DNA of 64,000 nt from Pseudomonas benzenivorans (GTDB lineage: Bacteria; Pseudomonadota; Gammaproteobacteria; Pseudomonadales; Pseudomonadaceae), in NCBI RefSeq assembly GCF_900100495.1, contig NZ_FNCT01000007.1, positions 1-64,000 of the forward strand, read 5' to 3'. Below, one piece after another: positions 9,558 to 21,145 of this stretch. How positions within the stretch are numbered: position 1 is the stretch's first letter; the number at the start of each line of letters is the position of its first letter. A model generated the notes under the pieces. That model was not told the DNA's origin and searched no databases. It saw only the letters and a list, made by a program, of their open reading frames with translations. Made by a program: the position numbers and the translations under genes.

Positions 9558-9926
9558 ATGATTCAGACTCAATCCATGCTCGATGTGGCCGACAACAGTG
9601 GTGCACGCCGCGTCATGTGCATCAAGGTGCTGGGTGGCTCGCATCGCCGCTACGCTGGCATCGGCGACATCATCAAGGTGACCGTCAAGGAAGCGATTCC
9701 GCGCGGTAAGGTGAAGAAGGGCCAAGTGATGACCGCTGTCGTGGTCCGTACCCGTCATGGCGTGCGCCGTGCCGATGGCTCGATCATTCGCTTCGATGGC
9801 AACGCTGCTGTTCTACTGAACAACAAGCAAGAGCCGATCGGCACCCGTATCTTTGGGCCCGTGACCCGTGAGCTTCGTTCCGAGAAGTTCATGAAGATCG
9901 TCTCGCTCGCCCCTGAAGTGCTGTAA
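9558..9926 (+). CDS. rplN: 50S ribosomal protein L14
   Basis: 122 aa. L14 contributes to intersubunit bridges and is the binding platform for the RsfS silencing factor. It begins [20 protein letters not shown], with [14 protein letters not shown] in the middle and the terminal [10 protein letters not shown]. It has a ggag site 10 nt upstream. No separate spc-type promoter is obvious in the 23-nt gap after rpsQ, so it appears to continue the S10 transcript. Confidence 0.97.
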   Translation: MIQTQSMLDVADNSGARRVMCIKVLGGSHRRYAGIGDIIKVTVKEAIPRGKVKKGQVMTAVVVRTRHGVRRADGSIIRFDGNAAVLLNNKQEPIGTRIFGPVTRELRSEKFMKIVSLAPEVL

Positions 9927-9937
9927 GGAGATCCGAC

Positions 9938-10252
9938 ATGCAAAAGATTCGTCGTGACGACGAGATCATCGTGATCGCCGGCAAAGACAAAGGTAAGCGT
10001 GGCAAGGTGCTCAAGGTTCTCGCTGACGACCGCCTGGTCGTTGGTGGGATCAACCTGGTCAAGCGCCATACCAAGCCGAACCCGATGTCGGGCGTTCAAG
10101 GCGGTATCGTCGAGAAAGAGGCGCCTCTGCACGCTTCTAACGTCGCCATTTTCAACGGTGAAACCAACAAGGCTGATCGCGTTGGTTTCAAGGTTGAGGA
10201 CGGTAAGAAAATTCGTGTCTTCAAGTCGACCCAAAAAGCGGTTGATGCTTGA
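9938..10252 (+). CDS. rplX: 50S ribosomal protein L24
   Basis: 104 aa. An assembly initiator of the 50S subunit with an N-terminal KOW motif ([16 protein letters not shown]) and the basic [21 protein letters not shown] strong aaggag site lies 8 nt before the ATG. Confidence 0.97.
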   Translation: MQKIRRDDEIIVIAGKDKGKRGKVLKVLADDRLVVGGINLVKRHTKPNPMSGVQGGIVEKEAPLHASNVAIFNGETNKADRVGFKVEDGKKIRVFKSTQKAVDA

Positions 10253-10272
10253 ACACTGCTAGGTAGAAGACC

Positions 10273-10812
10273 ATGGCACGACTGAAAGAGATTTATCGGA
10301 AAGAAATCGCGCCGAAGCTGAAGGAAGACCTGAAGCTTGCGAACGTGATGGAAGTTCCGCGCATCACCAAGATCACCCTGAACATGGGCCTGGGCGAAGC
10401 GATCGGTGACAAGAAGATCATCGAGAACGCGGTTGCCGACCTGGAAAAGATCACCGGTCAGAAAGTCGTCGTGACTCATGCCCGTAAGTCGATTGCAGGT
10501 TTCAAGCTCCGTGAAGGTTGGCCGATTGGCGTCAAGGTAACCCTGCGTCGCGATCGTATGTACGAATTCCTGGATCGCCTGCTGTCCATCTCCCTGCCGC
10601 GCGTGCGTGACTTCCGCGGCCTGAATGCCAAGTCCTTCGATGGTCGCGGCAACTACAGCATGGGTGTGAAGGAGCAGATCATTTTCCCGGAAATCGATTA
10701 CGACAAGATCGATGCCCTGCGCGGTCTGGACATTACCCTGACCACCACTGCTCGTACGGATGATGAGGGTCGCGCTCTGCTGCGTGCCTTCAACTTCCCG
10801 TTCCGCAACTGA
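10273..10812 (+). CDS. rplE: 50S ribosomal protein L5
   Basis: 179 aa. L5 forms the 5S rRNP with L18 and 5S rRNA and contacts the P-site tRNA. It begins [20 protein letters not shown]. Conserved stretches are [31 protein letters not shown] and the C-terminal [17 protein letters not shown]. In E. coli the start of this gene is the S8 repressor target. Confidence 0.97.
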   Translation: MARLKEIYRKEIAPKLKEDLKLANVMEVPRITKITLNMGLGEAIGDKKIIENAVADLEKITGQKVVVTHARKSIAGFKLREGWPIGVKVTLRRDRMYEFLDRLLSISLPRVRDFRGLNAKSFDGRGNYSMGVKEQIIFPEIDYDKIDALRGLDITLTTTARTDDEGRALLRAFNFPFRN

Positions 10813-10825
10813 CTGGAGTTGGATC

Positions 10826-11131
10826 ATGGCTAAAACGAGCATGAAGAACCGTGAGCTGAAGCGTCAGCAAACGGTAGCCAAGTACGCTAAGAAGCGTGCC
10901 GAGCTGAAAGCTACCATCGCCAATCCGAACACCAGTCCGGAAGCGCGTTGGGAGGCTCAAGTCGCCCTGCAGAAGCAGCCGCGTGACGCCAGCGCTTCGC
11001 GCCTGCGCAATCGCTGCCGCATTACCGGTCGTCCGCACGGCGTGTTCCGCAAGTTCGGTCTGTCCCGTATCAAGCTGCGCGAAGCTGCAATGCGCGGTGA
11101 TGTGCCGGGCCTGGTGAAAGCCAGCTGGTAA
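10826..11131 (+). CDS. rpsN: 30S ribosomal protein S14
   Basis: 101 aa, the long zinc-independent form: the short form's paired CxxC zinc motif is absent. It begins [20 protein letters not shown] and keeps [19 protein letters not shown]. The longer open frame from 10760 runs back into rplE and is not used. Two hairpin terminators follow it, which is unusual inside a spc gene set. Confidence 0.96.
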   Translation: MAKTSMKNRELKRQQTVAKYAKKRAELKATIANPNTSPEARWEAQVALQKQPRDASASRLRNRCRITGRPHGVFRKFGLSRIKLREAAMRGDVPGLVKASW

Positions 11132-11136
11132 AAGCG

Positions 11137-11165
11137 AAGCCGGCCTAGTGCCGGCTTTGTCTTTG
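11137..11165 (+). terminator. Terminator 1 after rpsN
   Basis: 8-bp stem aagccggc / gccggctt with a 5-nt loop, followed by tgtctttg. It starts a few bases after the rpsN stop and so would split the spc gene set. Confidence 0.75.
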
Positions 11166-11168
11166 TGT

Positions 11169-11201
11169 GAATCAAGCCCCTTTGGGGCTTGATTCATTTT
11201 T
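11169..11201 (+). terminator. Terminator 2 after rpsN
   Basis: Perfect 12-bp stem gaatcaagcccc / ggggcttgattc with a 3-nt loop, followed by attttt. It is in tandem with the previous hairpin. The 3' end of its stem contains the TTGATT of the candidate rpsH promoter. Confidence 0.8.
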
Positions 11202-11217
11202 GAGCAGTCTCTAGAAT
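11189..11217 (+). promoter_or_regulatory. Candidate rpsH promoter
   Basis: TTGATT (11189-11194), a 17-nt spacer, TAGAAT (11212-11217); the -10 is identical to that of the S10 promoter. The -35 lies inside the arm of the preceding terminator. A leader of about 90 nt follows, with a tagccttaaggcta palindrome at 11271-11284 and a T-rich stretch before the aggag site. Confidence 0.65.
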
Positions 11218-11312
11218 GTTCGGCTCGCCTGAGCCTGGGGTTTAATCCGCTCCGGTTTTGCGGCGGCTCTAGCCTTAAGGCTAATTCTTTTTGTATCAGG
11301 AGCGTCTAGCCC

Positions 11313-11705
11313 ATGAGTATGCAGGACCCGTTAGCGGACATGCTAACTCGTATCCGTAATGCCCAGATGGCTGAAAAGTCCGTCGTAAGCATGCCGTCTT
11401 CCACGTTGAAGGTGGCTGTAGCCAAAGTTTTGAAAGACGAAGGTTATATTGCGGGTTATCAGATCAGCGGCGAAGTCAAGCCGCAGCTGTCCATCGAGCT
11501 GAAGTACTTCGAAGGCCGTCCGGTCATTGAAGAAGTGAAGCGCGTGAGCCGTCCCGGCCTTCGCCAATACAAGTCCGTCGATGATCTGCCGAAAGTTCGC
11601 GGCGGTCTCGGTGTTTCCATCGTCTCCACCAACAAGGGTGTGATGACGGACCGCGCTGCGCGCGCTGCCGGTGTCGGCGGCGAAGTGCTTTGCACAGTGT
11701 TCTAA
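11313..11705 (+). CDS. rpsH: 30S ribosomal protein S8
   Basis: 130 aa. S8 is a primary 16S rRNA binder and the translational repressor of the spc operon in E. coli. It begins [18 protein letters not shown] and ends in the conserved [12 protein letters not shown] caggag site lies upstream of the ATG. Unusually, it has its own candidate promoter and ~90-nt leader, so S8 feedback may act on this leader; that is inference. Confidence 0.97.
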   Translation: MSMQDPLADMLTRIRNAQMAEKSVVSMPSSTLKVAVAKVLKDEGYIAGYQISGEVKPQLSIELKYFEGRPVIEEVKRVSRPGLRQYKSVDDLPKVRGGLGVSIVSTNKGVMTDRAARAAGVGGEVLCTVF

Positions 11706-11718
11706 GGGGGGGATAAGC

Positions 11719-12252
11719 ATGTCTCGCGTTGCTAAGAACCCCGTCACGCTGCCAGCTGGTGTTGAGATCAAACTCGCCGGTCAGCAGCTTTCGGTAAAGG
11801 GTGCCAAGGGCACTCTGGAACTGAATGTTCACTCGTCCGTTGAAGTCCTGCAGGAAGCCGGTGAGCTGCGTTTTGCCGCTCGCAATGGCGATCAGCAGAC
11901 TCGCGCCATGGCCGGTACCACGCGTGCCCTGGTCAACAACATGGTGATCGGTGTCAGTGCCGGCTTCGAGCGCAAGCTCCAGCTGGTGGGTGTCGGTTAC
12001 AAGGCGCAAGCCAAAGGTCAGGTTCTGTCTCTGGCGCTCGGCTTCTCCCACCCGATCGACTACGAGCTGCCGGAAGGCGTCGTTGCCGAAACCCCTAACC
12101 AGACCGAGATCCTGATCAAGGGTGTCGACAAGCAACTGGTTGGTCAGGTCGCTGCGGAGATTCGTGACTTCCGTCGTCCTGAACCTTATAAGGGCAAAGG
12201 TGTTCGTTACGCTGACGAAGTCGTCCGCCGTAAAGAAGCCAAGAAGAAGTAG
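11719..12252 (+). CDS. rplF: 50S ribosomal protein L6
   Basis: 177 aa. L6 sits near the factor-binding site and sarcin-ricin loop. It begins [19 protein letters not shown], with [21 protein letters not shown] in the hinge and the family signature [13 protein letters not shown] near the end. A long frame opens upstream at 11671, but the ATG at 11719, after gggggat, is standard. Confidence 0.97.
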   Translation: MSRVAKNPVTLPAGVEIKLAGQQLSVKGAKGTLELNVHSSVEVLQEAGELRFAARNGDQQTRAMAGTTRALVNNMVIGVSAGFERKLQLVGVGYKAQAKGQVLSLALGFSHPIDYELPEGVVAETPNQTEILIKGVDKQLVGQVAAEIRDFRRPEPYKGKGVRYADEVVRRKEAKKK

Positions 12253-12262
12253 GGCATAGCAA

Positions 12263-12613
12263 ATGACCGACAAAAAAGTTACTCGACTGCGTCGCGCTCG
12301 CAAAGCACGCCTGAAAATGCACGAGCTCGAAGCCGTGCGTCTCTGCGTGTACCGCTCTTCGCAGCACATCTATGCCCAGGTCATTTCGGCCGACGGCAGC
12401 AAGGTTCTGGCCAGCGCCTCGACCTTGGACAAAGCACTGCGTGATGGCGCCACTGGCAATATCGACGCAGCCAAGAAAGTTGGTGAGCTGGTTGCTGAGC
12501 GCGCGAAAGCCGCTGGTGTGACTCAGGTTGCATTCGACCGTTCCGGCTTCAAGTACCACGGCCGCGTCAAGGCGCTGGCTGATGCTGCTCGTGAAGGCGG
12601 GCTGGAGTTCTAA
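12263..12613 (+). CDS. rplR: 50S ribosomal protein L18
   Basis: 116 aa. L18 binds 5S rRNA together with L5 in the central protuberance. The basic N-terminus [14 protein letters not shown] and the later [19 protein letters not shown] are typical. It lies 10 nt after rplF. Confidence 0.97.
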   Translation: MTDKKVTRLRRARKARLKMHELEAVRLCVYRSSQHIYAQVISADGSKVLASASTLDKALRDGATGNIDAAKKVGELVAERAKAAGVTQVAFDRSGFKYHGRVKALADAAREGGLEF

Positions 12614-12616
12614 GTT

Positions 12617-13117
12617 ATGGCAAATAACGACCAAAAGCGCGACGAAGGCTATATCGAGAAGCTGGTGCAGGTTAACCGTGTTGCCAAGACCGTAAAAGGC
12701 GGCCGTATCTTCACTTTCACCGCGTTGACCGTGGTGGGTGATGGTAAGGGTCGCGTCGGTTTCGGCCGTGGCAAGTCCCGCGAAGTGCCGGCCGCCATTC
12801 AGAAGGCGATGGAAGCTGCGCGCCGCAACATGATCCAGGTTGATCTGAACGGCACCACCCTGCAGTACGCGATGAAGGCCGCCCATGGCGCCTCCAAGGT
12901 GTTCATGCAGCCGGCATCTGAGGGTACCGGTATCATCGCTGGCGGCGCCATGCGTGCCGTGCTGGAAGTGGCAGGTGTGCAGAACGTTCTGGCCAAGTGC
13001 TATGGCTCGACTAACCAGGTGAACGTGGTGCATGCCACTTTCAAGGGTCTGAAGGCTATGCAGTCTCCAGAGTCCGTTGCAGCCAAGCGTGGCAAGAGCG
13101 TCGAGGAGATTCTCTAA
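12617..13117 (+). CDS. rpsE: 30S ribosomal protein S5
   Basis: 166 aa. S5 is a decoding-fidelity and mRNA-entry protein and the site of spectinomycin resistance and ram mutations. The spectinomycin loop [20 protein letters not shown] looks wild-type, and [17 protein letters not shown] follows. It starts 3 nt after the rplR stop. Confidence 0.97.
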   Translation: MANNDQKRDEGYIEKLVQVNRVAKTVKGGRIFTFTALTVVGDGKGRVGFGRGKSREVPAAIQKAMEAARRNMIQVDLNGTTLQYAMKAAHGASKVFMQPASEGTGIIAGGAMRAVLEVAGVQNVLAKCYGSTNQVNVVHATFKGLKAMQSPESVAAKRGKSVEEIL

Positions 13118-13119
13118 CC

Positions 13120-13299
13120 ATGGCTAATACCGTAAAAGTCACGCTGATCAAGAGCGTGAGTGGCCGTCTGGCCAATCACAAGGCTTGCGTCAAGGGTCTC
13201 GGCCTGCGTCGCATTAATCACACCGTCGAAGTCCTGGATACCCCGGAAAATCGCGGCATGATTAACAAGGCTTACTACCTTCTCCGTGTGGAGGGTTAA
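13120..13299 (+). CDS. rpmD: 50S ribosomal protein L30
   Basis: 59 aa, a small gene read directly from the sequence. It begins [20 protein letters not shown], with the signature [14 protein letters not shown] and the end [11 protein letters not shown]. The ATG comes 2 nt after the rpsE stop, and rplO starts 3 nt after its own stop. One residue longer than the form I remember from P. aeruginosa (MANT rather than MAT). Confidence 0.96.
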   Translation: MANTVKVTLIKSVSGRLANHKACVKGLGLRRINHTVEVLDTPENRGMINKAYYLLRVEG

Positions 13300-13302
13300 T
13301 AC

Positions 13303-13737
13303 ATGTACCTGAACGATTTGAGTCCTGCGCCGGGTTCCCGCCGCGAGAAGCACCGTCCGGGCCGTGGTATCGGTAGCGGTTTGGGTAAGACCGGTGGCCG
13401 CGGCCACAAGGGTCAGACCTCCCGTTCCGGTGGCACCATTGCTCCGGGTTTCGAGGGCGGTCAGCAGCCTCTGCACCGTCGTCTGCCCAAATTCGGCTTC
13501 GTTTCCCTGAAGGCTATGGATCGCGCAGAAGTGCGTACCTCCGAGCTGAACAAGGTCGAGGGCGACGTCATCACTCTGCAAGCGCTGAAGGATGCCAACC
13601 TGGTTAACCAACATGTACGGCGTGTGAAAGTCATGCTGTCCGGTGAGGTTACTCGTGCTGTCACCCTTAAAGGTATCGCTGCCACCAAGGGTGCGCGTGC
13701 GGCTATCGAAGCAGCTGGCGGTAAGTTCGAGGAATAA
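13303..13737 (+). CDS. rplO: 50S ribosomal protein L15
   Basis: 144 aa. A late assembly protein with a glycine-rich basic N-terminus ([19 protein letters not shown]) and a globular C-terminal domain with [19 protein letters not shown]. Its stop codon is directly followed by the secY ATG with no gap. Confidence 0.97.
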   Translation: MYLNDLSPAPGSRREKHRPGRGIGSGLGKTGGRGHKGQTSRSGGTIAPGFEGGQQPLHRRLPKFGFVSLKAMDRAEVRTSELNKVEGDVITLQALKDANLVNQHVRRVKVMLSGEVTRAVTLKGIAATKGARAAIEAAGGKFEE

Positions 13738-15066
13738 ATGGCTAAGCAAGGTGCTCTCTCAGCGCTCAGCAATGGCGGGTTATCCGAGCTCTGGGCTCGA
13801 CTGCGTTTCCTGTTCATGGCGATCATCGTCTACCGGATCGGCGCACACATCCCAGTTCCGGGGATAAACCCTGACCGGCTGGCGGATCTGTTCCGACAGA
13901 ATGAGGGGACCATTCTTAGCTTGTTCAACATGTTTTCCGGCGGCGCGCTGGAGCGGATGAGCATCTTCGCATTGGGGATCATGCCGTACATTTCGGCGTC
14001 GATCATCATGCAGCTGATGACCGCTGTCAGCCCGCAGCTGGAACAGTTGAAGAAGGAAGGTGAGGCTGGTCGTCGCAAGATCAGCCAGTACACCCGCTAC
14101 GGCACTCTGGTCTTGGCGTTCGTTCAGGCAATCGGCATGTCCGTTGGCCTGGCGAGTCAGGGCGTAGCGTTTTCGGTCGATTTCGGCTTCCACTTCGTTG
14201 CAGTCACCACCTTCGTGGCGGGTGCAATGTTCATGATGTGGCTGGGCGAGCAGATCACCGAGCGCGGTGTTGGCAACGGTATTTCGATGCTGATTTTTGC
14301 AGGCATCGTGGCCGGTCTGCCGTCGGCGATCGGGCAGTCTTTCGAGTCTGCTCGGCAGGGCGATATCAATATCTTCGCGCTGATCGCCATCGGTTTGCTG
14401 GCAGTAGCGATCATCGGTTTCGTGGTGTTCATCGAGCGTGGTCAGCGGCGTATTGCGGTGCACTACGCCAAGCGTCAGCAGGGCCGCAAGGTCTTTGCTG
14501 CGCAGACCAGCCACTTGCCGTTGAAGGTGAACATGGCGGGGGTTATCCCGGCTATTTTCGCCAGCAGCCTTCTGTTGTTCCCGGCCTCGCTGGGTTCCTG
14601 GTTTGGTCAGTCCGAGGGTATGGGCTGGCTGCAGGATATTTCGCAGGCTATCGCTCCTGGTCAGCCGTTGAACATTTTGCTGTTTAGTGCAGGGATCGTT
14701 TTCTTCTGCTTCTTCTATACGGCGCTGATGTTCAATCCGAAAGACGTAGCGGAAAACCTGAAGAAGTCCGGTGCCTTTATTCCGGGTATCCGTCCGGGTG
14801 AGCAGTCCGCCCGCTATATCGATGGCGTGTTGACTCGCTTGACCATGTTCGGTGCTCTGTACATGACGGCCGTATGCTTGTTGCCCCAGTTCTTGGTGGT
14901 GGCGGCCAACGTACCGTTCTACCTTGGCGGGACCTCGTTGCTGATCGTGGTGGTGGTTGTGATGGACTTTATGTCGCAAGTACAATCGCACCTCGTTTCC
15001 CACCAGTACGAATCCCTGATGAAGAAAGCCAACCTGAAGGGCTACGGCAGCGGCATGCTCCGCTGA
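13738..15066 (+). CDS. secY: Sec translocon channel subunit SecY
   Basis: 442 aa with ten predicted membrane segments. SecY forms the protein-conducting channel of the inner membrane with SecE and SecG. Conserved regions include [11 protein letters not shown] in the first periplasmic loop, [21 protein letters not shown] at the plug and TM2, [12 protein letters not shown] in TM4 and the cytosolic loop [19 protein letters not shown] that contacts ribosome and SecA. Its partner secE would normally lie in the segment missing after tuf. It directly abuts rplO, so translation is probably coupled. Confidence 0.97.
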
Positions 15067-15094
15067 AGTGTCCATAAGGTTCGAGGAGTTGGTG

Positions 15095-15211
15095 ATGAAA
15101 GTTCGTGCATCGGTGAAAAAGCTGTGCCGTAACTGCAAGATTATTCGTCGCGAAGGTGTCGTTCGCGTGATCTGCAGCGCGGAACCGCGTCACAAGCAGC
15201 GCCAAGGCTGA
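15095..15211 (+). CDS. rpmJ: 50S ribosomal protein L36
   Basis: 38 aa, read directly from the sequence: [20 protein letters not shown] and the rest to KQRQG. It is the zinc-binding form, with Cys11, Cys14, Cys27 and His33. Some gammaproteobacteria carry a second zinc-free copy induced by Zur; none is present here. Last gene of the second block, followed by a terminator. Confidence 0.96.
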
Positions 15212-15230
15212 GTGTGATTGAAGCGTGATA

Positions 15231-15267
15231 AGCCCGGCAGCTAGTGCGCTGCCGGGTTGATTATTTG
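15231..15267 (+). terminator. Terminator after rpmJ
   Basis: Stem cccggcagc / gctgccggg with a 7-nt loop, followed by the T-rich ttgattatttgttt. It separates the secY-rpmJ block from the alpha block. Confidence 0.75.
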
Positions 15268-15285
15268 TTTCTACAGCGTTAATAT
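15257..15285 (+). promoter_or_regulatory. Alpha operon (rpsM) promoter
   Basis: TTGATT (15257-15262), a 17-nt spacer, TAATAT (15280-15285), placed just after the terminator stem. It has the same design and the same -35 as the candidate rpsH promoter. A leader of ~55 nt to rpsM follows; in E. coli the corresponding leader binds S4. Confidence 0.75.
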
Positions 15286-15344
15286 CTCGCGCCCTATTTC
15301 TTGGCTTCCGGGGCGTAGGTAGCTGTCAATTGGAGTTCCACTGA

Positions 15345-15701
15345 ATGGCCCGTATTGCAGGCGTTAACATTCCGGATAACAAGCACACTGTTATCTCGCT
15401 GACCTACATCTTTGGTGTCGGTCGCACTACCGCACAGAAAATCTGTGCAGCAGCCGGCGTCAACCCGGCGGCAAAGATCAAGGATCTCTCTGACGAGCAG
15501 GTCGAGCAGCTGCGTGGTGAAGTCGCCAAGGTCAACACCGAAGGTGATCTGCGCCGTGAAGTGAACATGAAAATCAAGCGCTTGATGGATCTGGGTTGCT
15601 ACCGTGGCCTGCGCCATCGCCGTGGCCTGCCGGTCCGCGGTCAGCGTACCAAGACCAACGCGCGCACCCGCAAGGGCCCGCGTAAGCCGATCCGCAAGTA
15701 A
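15345..15701 (+). CDS. rpsM: 30S ribosomal protein S13
   Basis: 118 aa. S13 forms bridges to the 50S subunit and contacts the P-site tRNA with its basic tail. It begins [20 protein letters not shown], has the helix-two-turn-helix [16 protein letters not shown], and the C-terminal [20 protein letters not shown]. First gene of the alpha block. Confidence 0.97.
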   Translation: MARIAGVNIPDNKHTVISLTYIFGVGRTTAQKICAAAGVNPAAKIKDLSDEQVEQLRGEVAKVNTEGDLRREVNMKIKRLMDLGCYRGLRHRRGLPVRGQRTKTNARTRKGPRKPIRK

Positions 15702-15731
15702 TTGCGCCCGCGAATCGACAGGAAATAAGTC

Positions 15732-16121
15732 ATGGCTAAGCCTGCTGCTCGTACTCGTAAGAAAGTCAAAAAGACAGTGGTGGATGGGATCGCCCATATC
15801 CACGCGTCTTTCAACAACACCATCGTGACCATTACTGACCGTCAGGGCAACGCCCTGTCCTGGGCTACCTCGGGTGGTTCGGGCTTCCGCGGCTCGCGTA
15901 AAAGCACCCCGTTCGCTGCCCAGGTGGCTGCCGAGCGTGCTGGTCAAGCTGCGCTGGAATACGGCCTGAAGAACCTCGACGTGAACGTCAAGGGTCCCGG
16001 TCCGGGTCGTGAGTCCGCCGTCCGTGCTTTGAACGGCTGCGGTTACAAGATCGCCAGCATCACCGATGTGACGCCCATCCCGCATAACGGATGCCGTCCT
16101 TCGAAGAAGCGTCGCGTGTAA
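15732..16121 (+). CDS. rpsK: 30S ribosomal protein S11
   Basis: 129 aa. S11 is on the platform near the E-site mRNA. It has the typical basic N-terminus ([20 protein letters not shown]), the middle [18 protein letters not shown] and the C-terminal [11 protein letters not shown]. It lies 30 nt after rpsM with its own ggaaa site. Confidence 0.97.
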   Translation: MAKPAARTRKKVKKTVVDGIAHIHASFNNTIVTITDRQGNALSWATSGGSGFRGSRKSTPFAAQVAAERAGQAALEYGLKNLDVNVKGPGPGRESAVRALNGCGYKIASITDVTPIPHNGCRPSKKRRV

Positions 16122-16138
16122 TCAGGAGACAGTGAGAA

Positions 16139-16759
16139 ATGGCTCGTTACATTGGTCCCAAATGCAAACTGTCTCGTCGTGAAGGCACTGATCTGTTCCT
16201 GAAGAGCGGCGTTCGCGCTCTGGAGTCGAAGTGCAACATCGAAGCAGCCCCGGGTATCCACGGCCAGCGCCGTGGCCGTCAGTCCGACTACGGCACCCAG
16301 CTGCGTGAGAAACAAAAAGTTCGTCGTATCTACGGCGTGCTCGAGCGTCAGTTCAGCAGCTACTACAAAGAAGCCGCCGGTCGTAAAGGCGCTACTGGCG
16401 AGAATCTGCTGCAGTTGCTCGAGTGCCGTCTGGATAACGTGGTTTACCGTATGGGCTTTGGCGCTACCCGTGCCGAATCCCGTCAGCTGGTTTCGCACAA
16501 AGCGATCAGCGTCAACGGTCAAACCGTAAACGTTCCGTCCTACCAGGTTAAAGCGGGTGACGTGGTTGCTGTTCGCGAGAAATCGAAGAACCAGCTGCGC
16601 ATCGCTCAAGCGCTGGAGCTGTGTGCTCAGCGTGGCCGCGTTGAATGGGTAGAAGTAGACGCCGAGAAGAAGTCCGGTCTGTTCAAGACCGTACCGGCTC
16701 GTAGCGATCTGTCCGCCGACATCAACGAAAGCCTGATTGTCGAGCTCTACTCCAAGTAA
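16139..16759 (+). CDS. rpsD: 30S ribosomal protein S4
   Basis: 206 aa. S4 is an assembly initiator of the 30S body and the alpha-operon repressor in E. coli. It begins [19 protein letters not shown]; the S4 RNA-binding fold contains [20 protein letters not shown] and [16 protein letters not shown]. The C-terminus SLIVELYSK is conserved. No ram-type truncation is seen. Confidence 0.97.
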   Translation: MARYIGPKCKLSRREGTDLFLKSGVRALESKCNIEAAPGIHGQRRGRQSDYGTQLREKQKVRRIYGVLERQFSSYYKEAAGRKGATGENLLQLLECRLDNVVYRMGFGATRAESRQLVSHKAISVNGQTVNVPSYQVKAGDVVAVREKSKNQLRIAQALELCAQRGRVEWVEVDAEKKSGLFKTVPARSDLSADINESLIVELYSK

Positions 16760-16780
16760 GGGCTAGAAATAGGTGCATCC

Positions 16781-17782
16781 ATGCAGATTTCGGTAAATGA
16801 GTTCCTGACCCCCCGCCATATCGATGTGCAGGTGGTTAGTCCGACCCGCGCCAAGATCACCCTCGAGCCTCTCGAGCGTGGTTTCGGCCATACCCTGGGC
16901 AACGCGTTGCGCCGCATCCTGTTGTCCTCCATGCCTGGCTGTGCAGTAGTCGAGGCCGAGATTGATGGCGTACTTCATGAGTACAGCGCCATCGAAGGTG
17001 TTCAGGAAGACGTAATTGAAATCCTGCTCAACCTGAAAGGTCTGGCTGTCAAGCTGCACGGTCGTGATGAAGTGACACTGACTCTGGCGAAGAAGGGCTC
17101 GGGTGTAGTTACCGCTGCCGATATTCAGCTGGATCATGATGTCGAGATCGTCAACGGCGATCACGTAATTGCCAACCTGGCCGCTAATGGCGCGCTGAAC
17201 ATGAAGCTCACCGTAGCTCGTGGTCGCGGCTATGAACCAGCCGATGCTCGTCAGAGCGACGAAGACGAAAGCCGCAGCATCGGTCGCTTGCAGCTCGACG
17301 CTTCGTTCAGCCCGGTGCGTCGCGTGGCTTACGTGGTGGAAAACGCTCGCGTCGAGCAGCGTACCAACCTGGACAAGCTGGTCATCGACCTGGAGACCAA
17401 CGGTACCCTGGACCCGGAAGAGGCTATCCGCCGTGCCGCGACCATTCTGCAACAGCAGTTGGCCGCGTTCGTCGACCTCAAAGGTGACAGTGAGCCTGTG
17501 GTGATCGAGCAGGAAGACGAGATCGATCCGATCCTGCTGCGTCCGGTAGATGACCTGGAACTGACCGTGCGTTCGGCCAACTGCCTCAAGGCAGAGAACA
17601 TTTACTACATCGGCGACCTGATTCAGCGCACCGAAGTGGAACTGTTGAAAACGCCGAACCTGGGCAAGAAGTCCCTGACTGAGATCAAGGACGTCCTGGC
17701 CTCTCGTGGTCTGTCCCTCGGTATGCGCCTCGACAACTGGCCGCCGGCAAGTCTGAAGAAAGACGATAAGGCCACTGCCTGA
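16781..17782 (+). CDS. rpoA: RNA polymerase alpha subunit
   Basis: 333 aa. The N-terminal domain (about 1-235) dimerises and holds beta and beta'; it contains [20 protein letters not shown]. The C-terminal domain (about 250-333) binds UP elements and activators, with [17 protein letters not shown] and [16 protein letters not shown]. The rpoB and rpoC genes, which in pseudomonads lie just upstream of the second tuf, are absent from the window. It follows rpsD by 21 nt. Confidence 0.98.
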   Translation: MQISVNEFLTPRHIDVQVVSPTRAKITLEPLERGFGHTLGNALRRILLSSMPGCAVVEAEIDGVLHEYSAIEGVQEDVIEILLNLKGLAVKLHGRDEVTLTLAKKGSGVVTAADIQLDHDVEIVNGDHVIANLAANGALNMKLTVARGRGYEPADARQSDEDESRSIGRLQLDASFSPVRRVAYVVENARVEQRTNLDKLVIDLETNGTLDPEEAIRRAATILQQQLAAFVDLKGDSEPVVIEQEDEIDPILLRPVDDLELTVRSANCLKAENIYYIGDLIQRTEVELLKTPNLGKKSLTEIKDVLASRGLSLGMRLDNWPPASLKKDDKATA

Positions 17783-17824
17783 TCGTCATCATCACCGAAC
17801 GTGAGTTTGGTAAGGAATTGAACC

Positions 17825-18211
17825 ATGCGTCATCGTAAAAGTGGCCGTCACCTCAGCCGCACCAGCGCCCACCGCAAGGCCATGTTCCAGAACATGGCGG
17901 TATCGCTGTTCGAGCACGAGCTGATCAAAACTACTCTGCCGAAAGCCAAAGAGCTGCGTCGCGTTGCCGAGCCGCTGATCACTCTGGCTAAAGAAGACAG
18001 CGTTGCCAACCGTCGTCTGGCCTTCGACCGTACTCGTTCGAAAGCCATCGTCGGCAAGCTGTTCAACGACCTGGGCAAGCGCTACGCCACCCGTCAGGGC
18101 GGTTACCTGCGTATCCTCAAGTGCGGTTTCCGCGCTGGCGACAACGCTCCGATGGCTTATGTTGAGCTGGTCGACCGTCCGGTCGGCGGCGCAGTAGAAG
18201 CTGCCGAGTAA
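17825..18211 (+). CDS. rplQ: 50S ribosomal protein L17
   Basis: 128 aa. L17 sits at the tunnel exit. It begins [20 protein letters not shown] and carries [19 protein letters not shown] and ending [10 protein letters not shown]. Last gene of the alpha block, closed by a strong terminator 18 nt downstream. Confidence 0.97.
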   Translation: MRHRKSGRHLSRTSAHRKAMFQNMAVSLFEHELIKTTLPKAKELRRVAEPLITLAKEDSVANRRLAFDRTRSKAIVGKLFNDLGKRYATRQGGYLRILKCGFRAGDNAPMAYVELVDRPVGGAVEAAE

Positions 18212-18229
18212 GTTGCAGGTTGTAGAAAG

Positions 18230-18254
18230 AACCGGGCCTAGGCCCGGTTTTTTT
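18230..18254 (+). terminator. Alpha operon terminator
   Basis: The palindrome aaccgggcctaggcccggtt is followed directly by a run of T (8 nt including the stem). It ends the ribosomal supercluster. Confidence 0.95.
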
Positions 18255-18323
18255 GTCTGTGCCATGGCTAATATTCAGCACGCTTTGTTCGATATTATGT
18301 ACATTGCGAGGCTCGGGTAAGGT

Positions 18324-18657
18324 TCCCTGCTCCGCATGACCGCCGGACTGCTTCCCGCCTTGGTGTTCTTGGCCATGGCCGCGCTGGCGTTCGCTACCGG
18401 CTCTTCCTGGGGCATCTACGTGGTGACCATTCCCATCGTCATGCCGCTGGCCAATTCCCTGGATGCCAATATCCCGCTGGTGATCGGCGCCATGCTTTCG
18501 GCGTCGGCCTTCGGCAGCCAGGCCTGCTTCTACAGCGACTCGACCGTCCTCGCCGCCCAGGGCGCGGGTTGCAACCTGATCAGCCATGCGCTGACCCAGC
18601 TGCCCTATACCTTGATTGCGCAGGCCTGGCCTTCGTCGGCTTCCTGCTCGTTGCCTG
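18324..18657 (+). pseudogene. C-terminal remnant of an NhaC-family Na+/H+ antiporter
   Basis: About 110 codons with strong similarity to the end of NhaC-type antiporters: FATGSSWGIYVVTIPIVMPLA, then SAFGSQACFYSDSTVLAAQGAG and LTQLPYTLIAQ. The N-terminal three quarters are missing, and an in-frame stop lies just upstream (18318-18320). After LIAQ the original frame is lost: adding one G at about 18621 restores GLAFVGFLLVA and a stop at 18655-18657. Truncation plus frameshift make this a decayed gene. An open frame from 18336 to 18719 exists, but its last ~30 codons are out of frame with the family. Confidence 0.8.
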
Positions 18658-18671
18658 AGTCTGGCGAGCGG

Positions 18672-18699
18672 AAAAACGGGTTCTGGCGGCCCGTTTTTT
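18672..18699 (+). terminator. Terminator after the antiporter remnant
   Basis: Stem aaaacggg / cccgtttt with a 9-nt loop, followed by ttg. It is probably the surviving terminator of the decayed gene and insulates katG from upstream read-through. Confidence 0.8.
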
Positions 18700-18712
18700 G
18701 TGGGAACGATGA

Positions 18713-20986
<2,274 letters not shown>

Positions 20987-21019
20987 GCGGTTGCCGGTGG
21001 AGCGCCCTATGGCCCTCCG

Positions 21020-21041
21020 CCGGCTGCGTTCAACCAGCCGG
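21020..21041 (+). terminator. Weak hairpin after katG
   Basis: Stem ccggctg / cagccgg with an 8-nt loop but no T-run directly behind it. It may slow transcription or stabilise the katG mRNA. A poor promoter-like pair (TTGACC 21080-21085, 17 nt, CAGCAT 21103-21108) follows before bfr. Confidence 0.35.
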
Positions 21042-21145
21042 ACAGCGCCCCCCCTTCGTGGAGGCGCCGCGCTTTTTGCTTGACCCGCAGGATCGGGATG
21101 CGCAGCATGCGGGCCATTCCACAGGATGTCGCAAGGATTCCAGGC

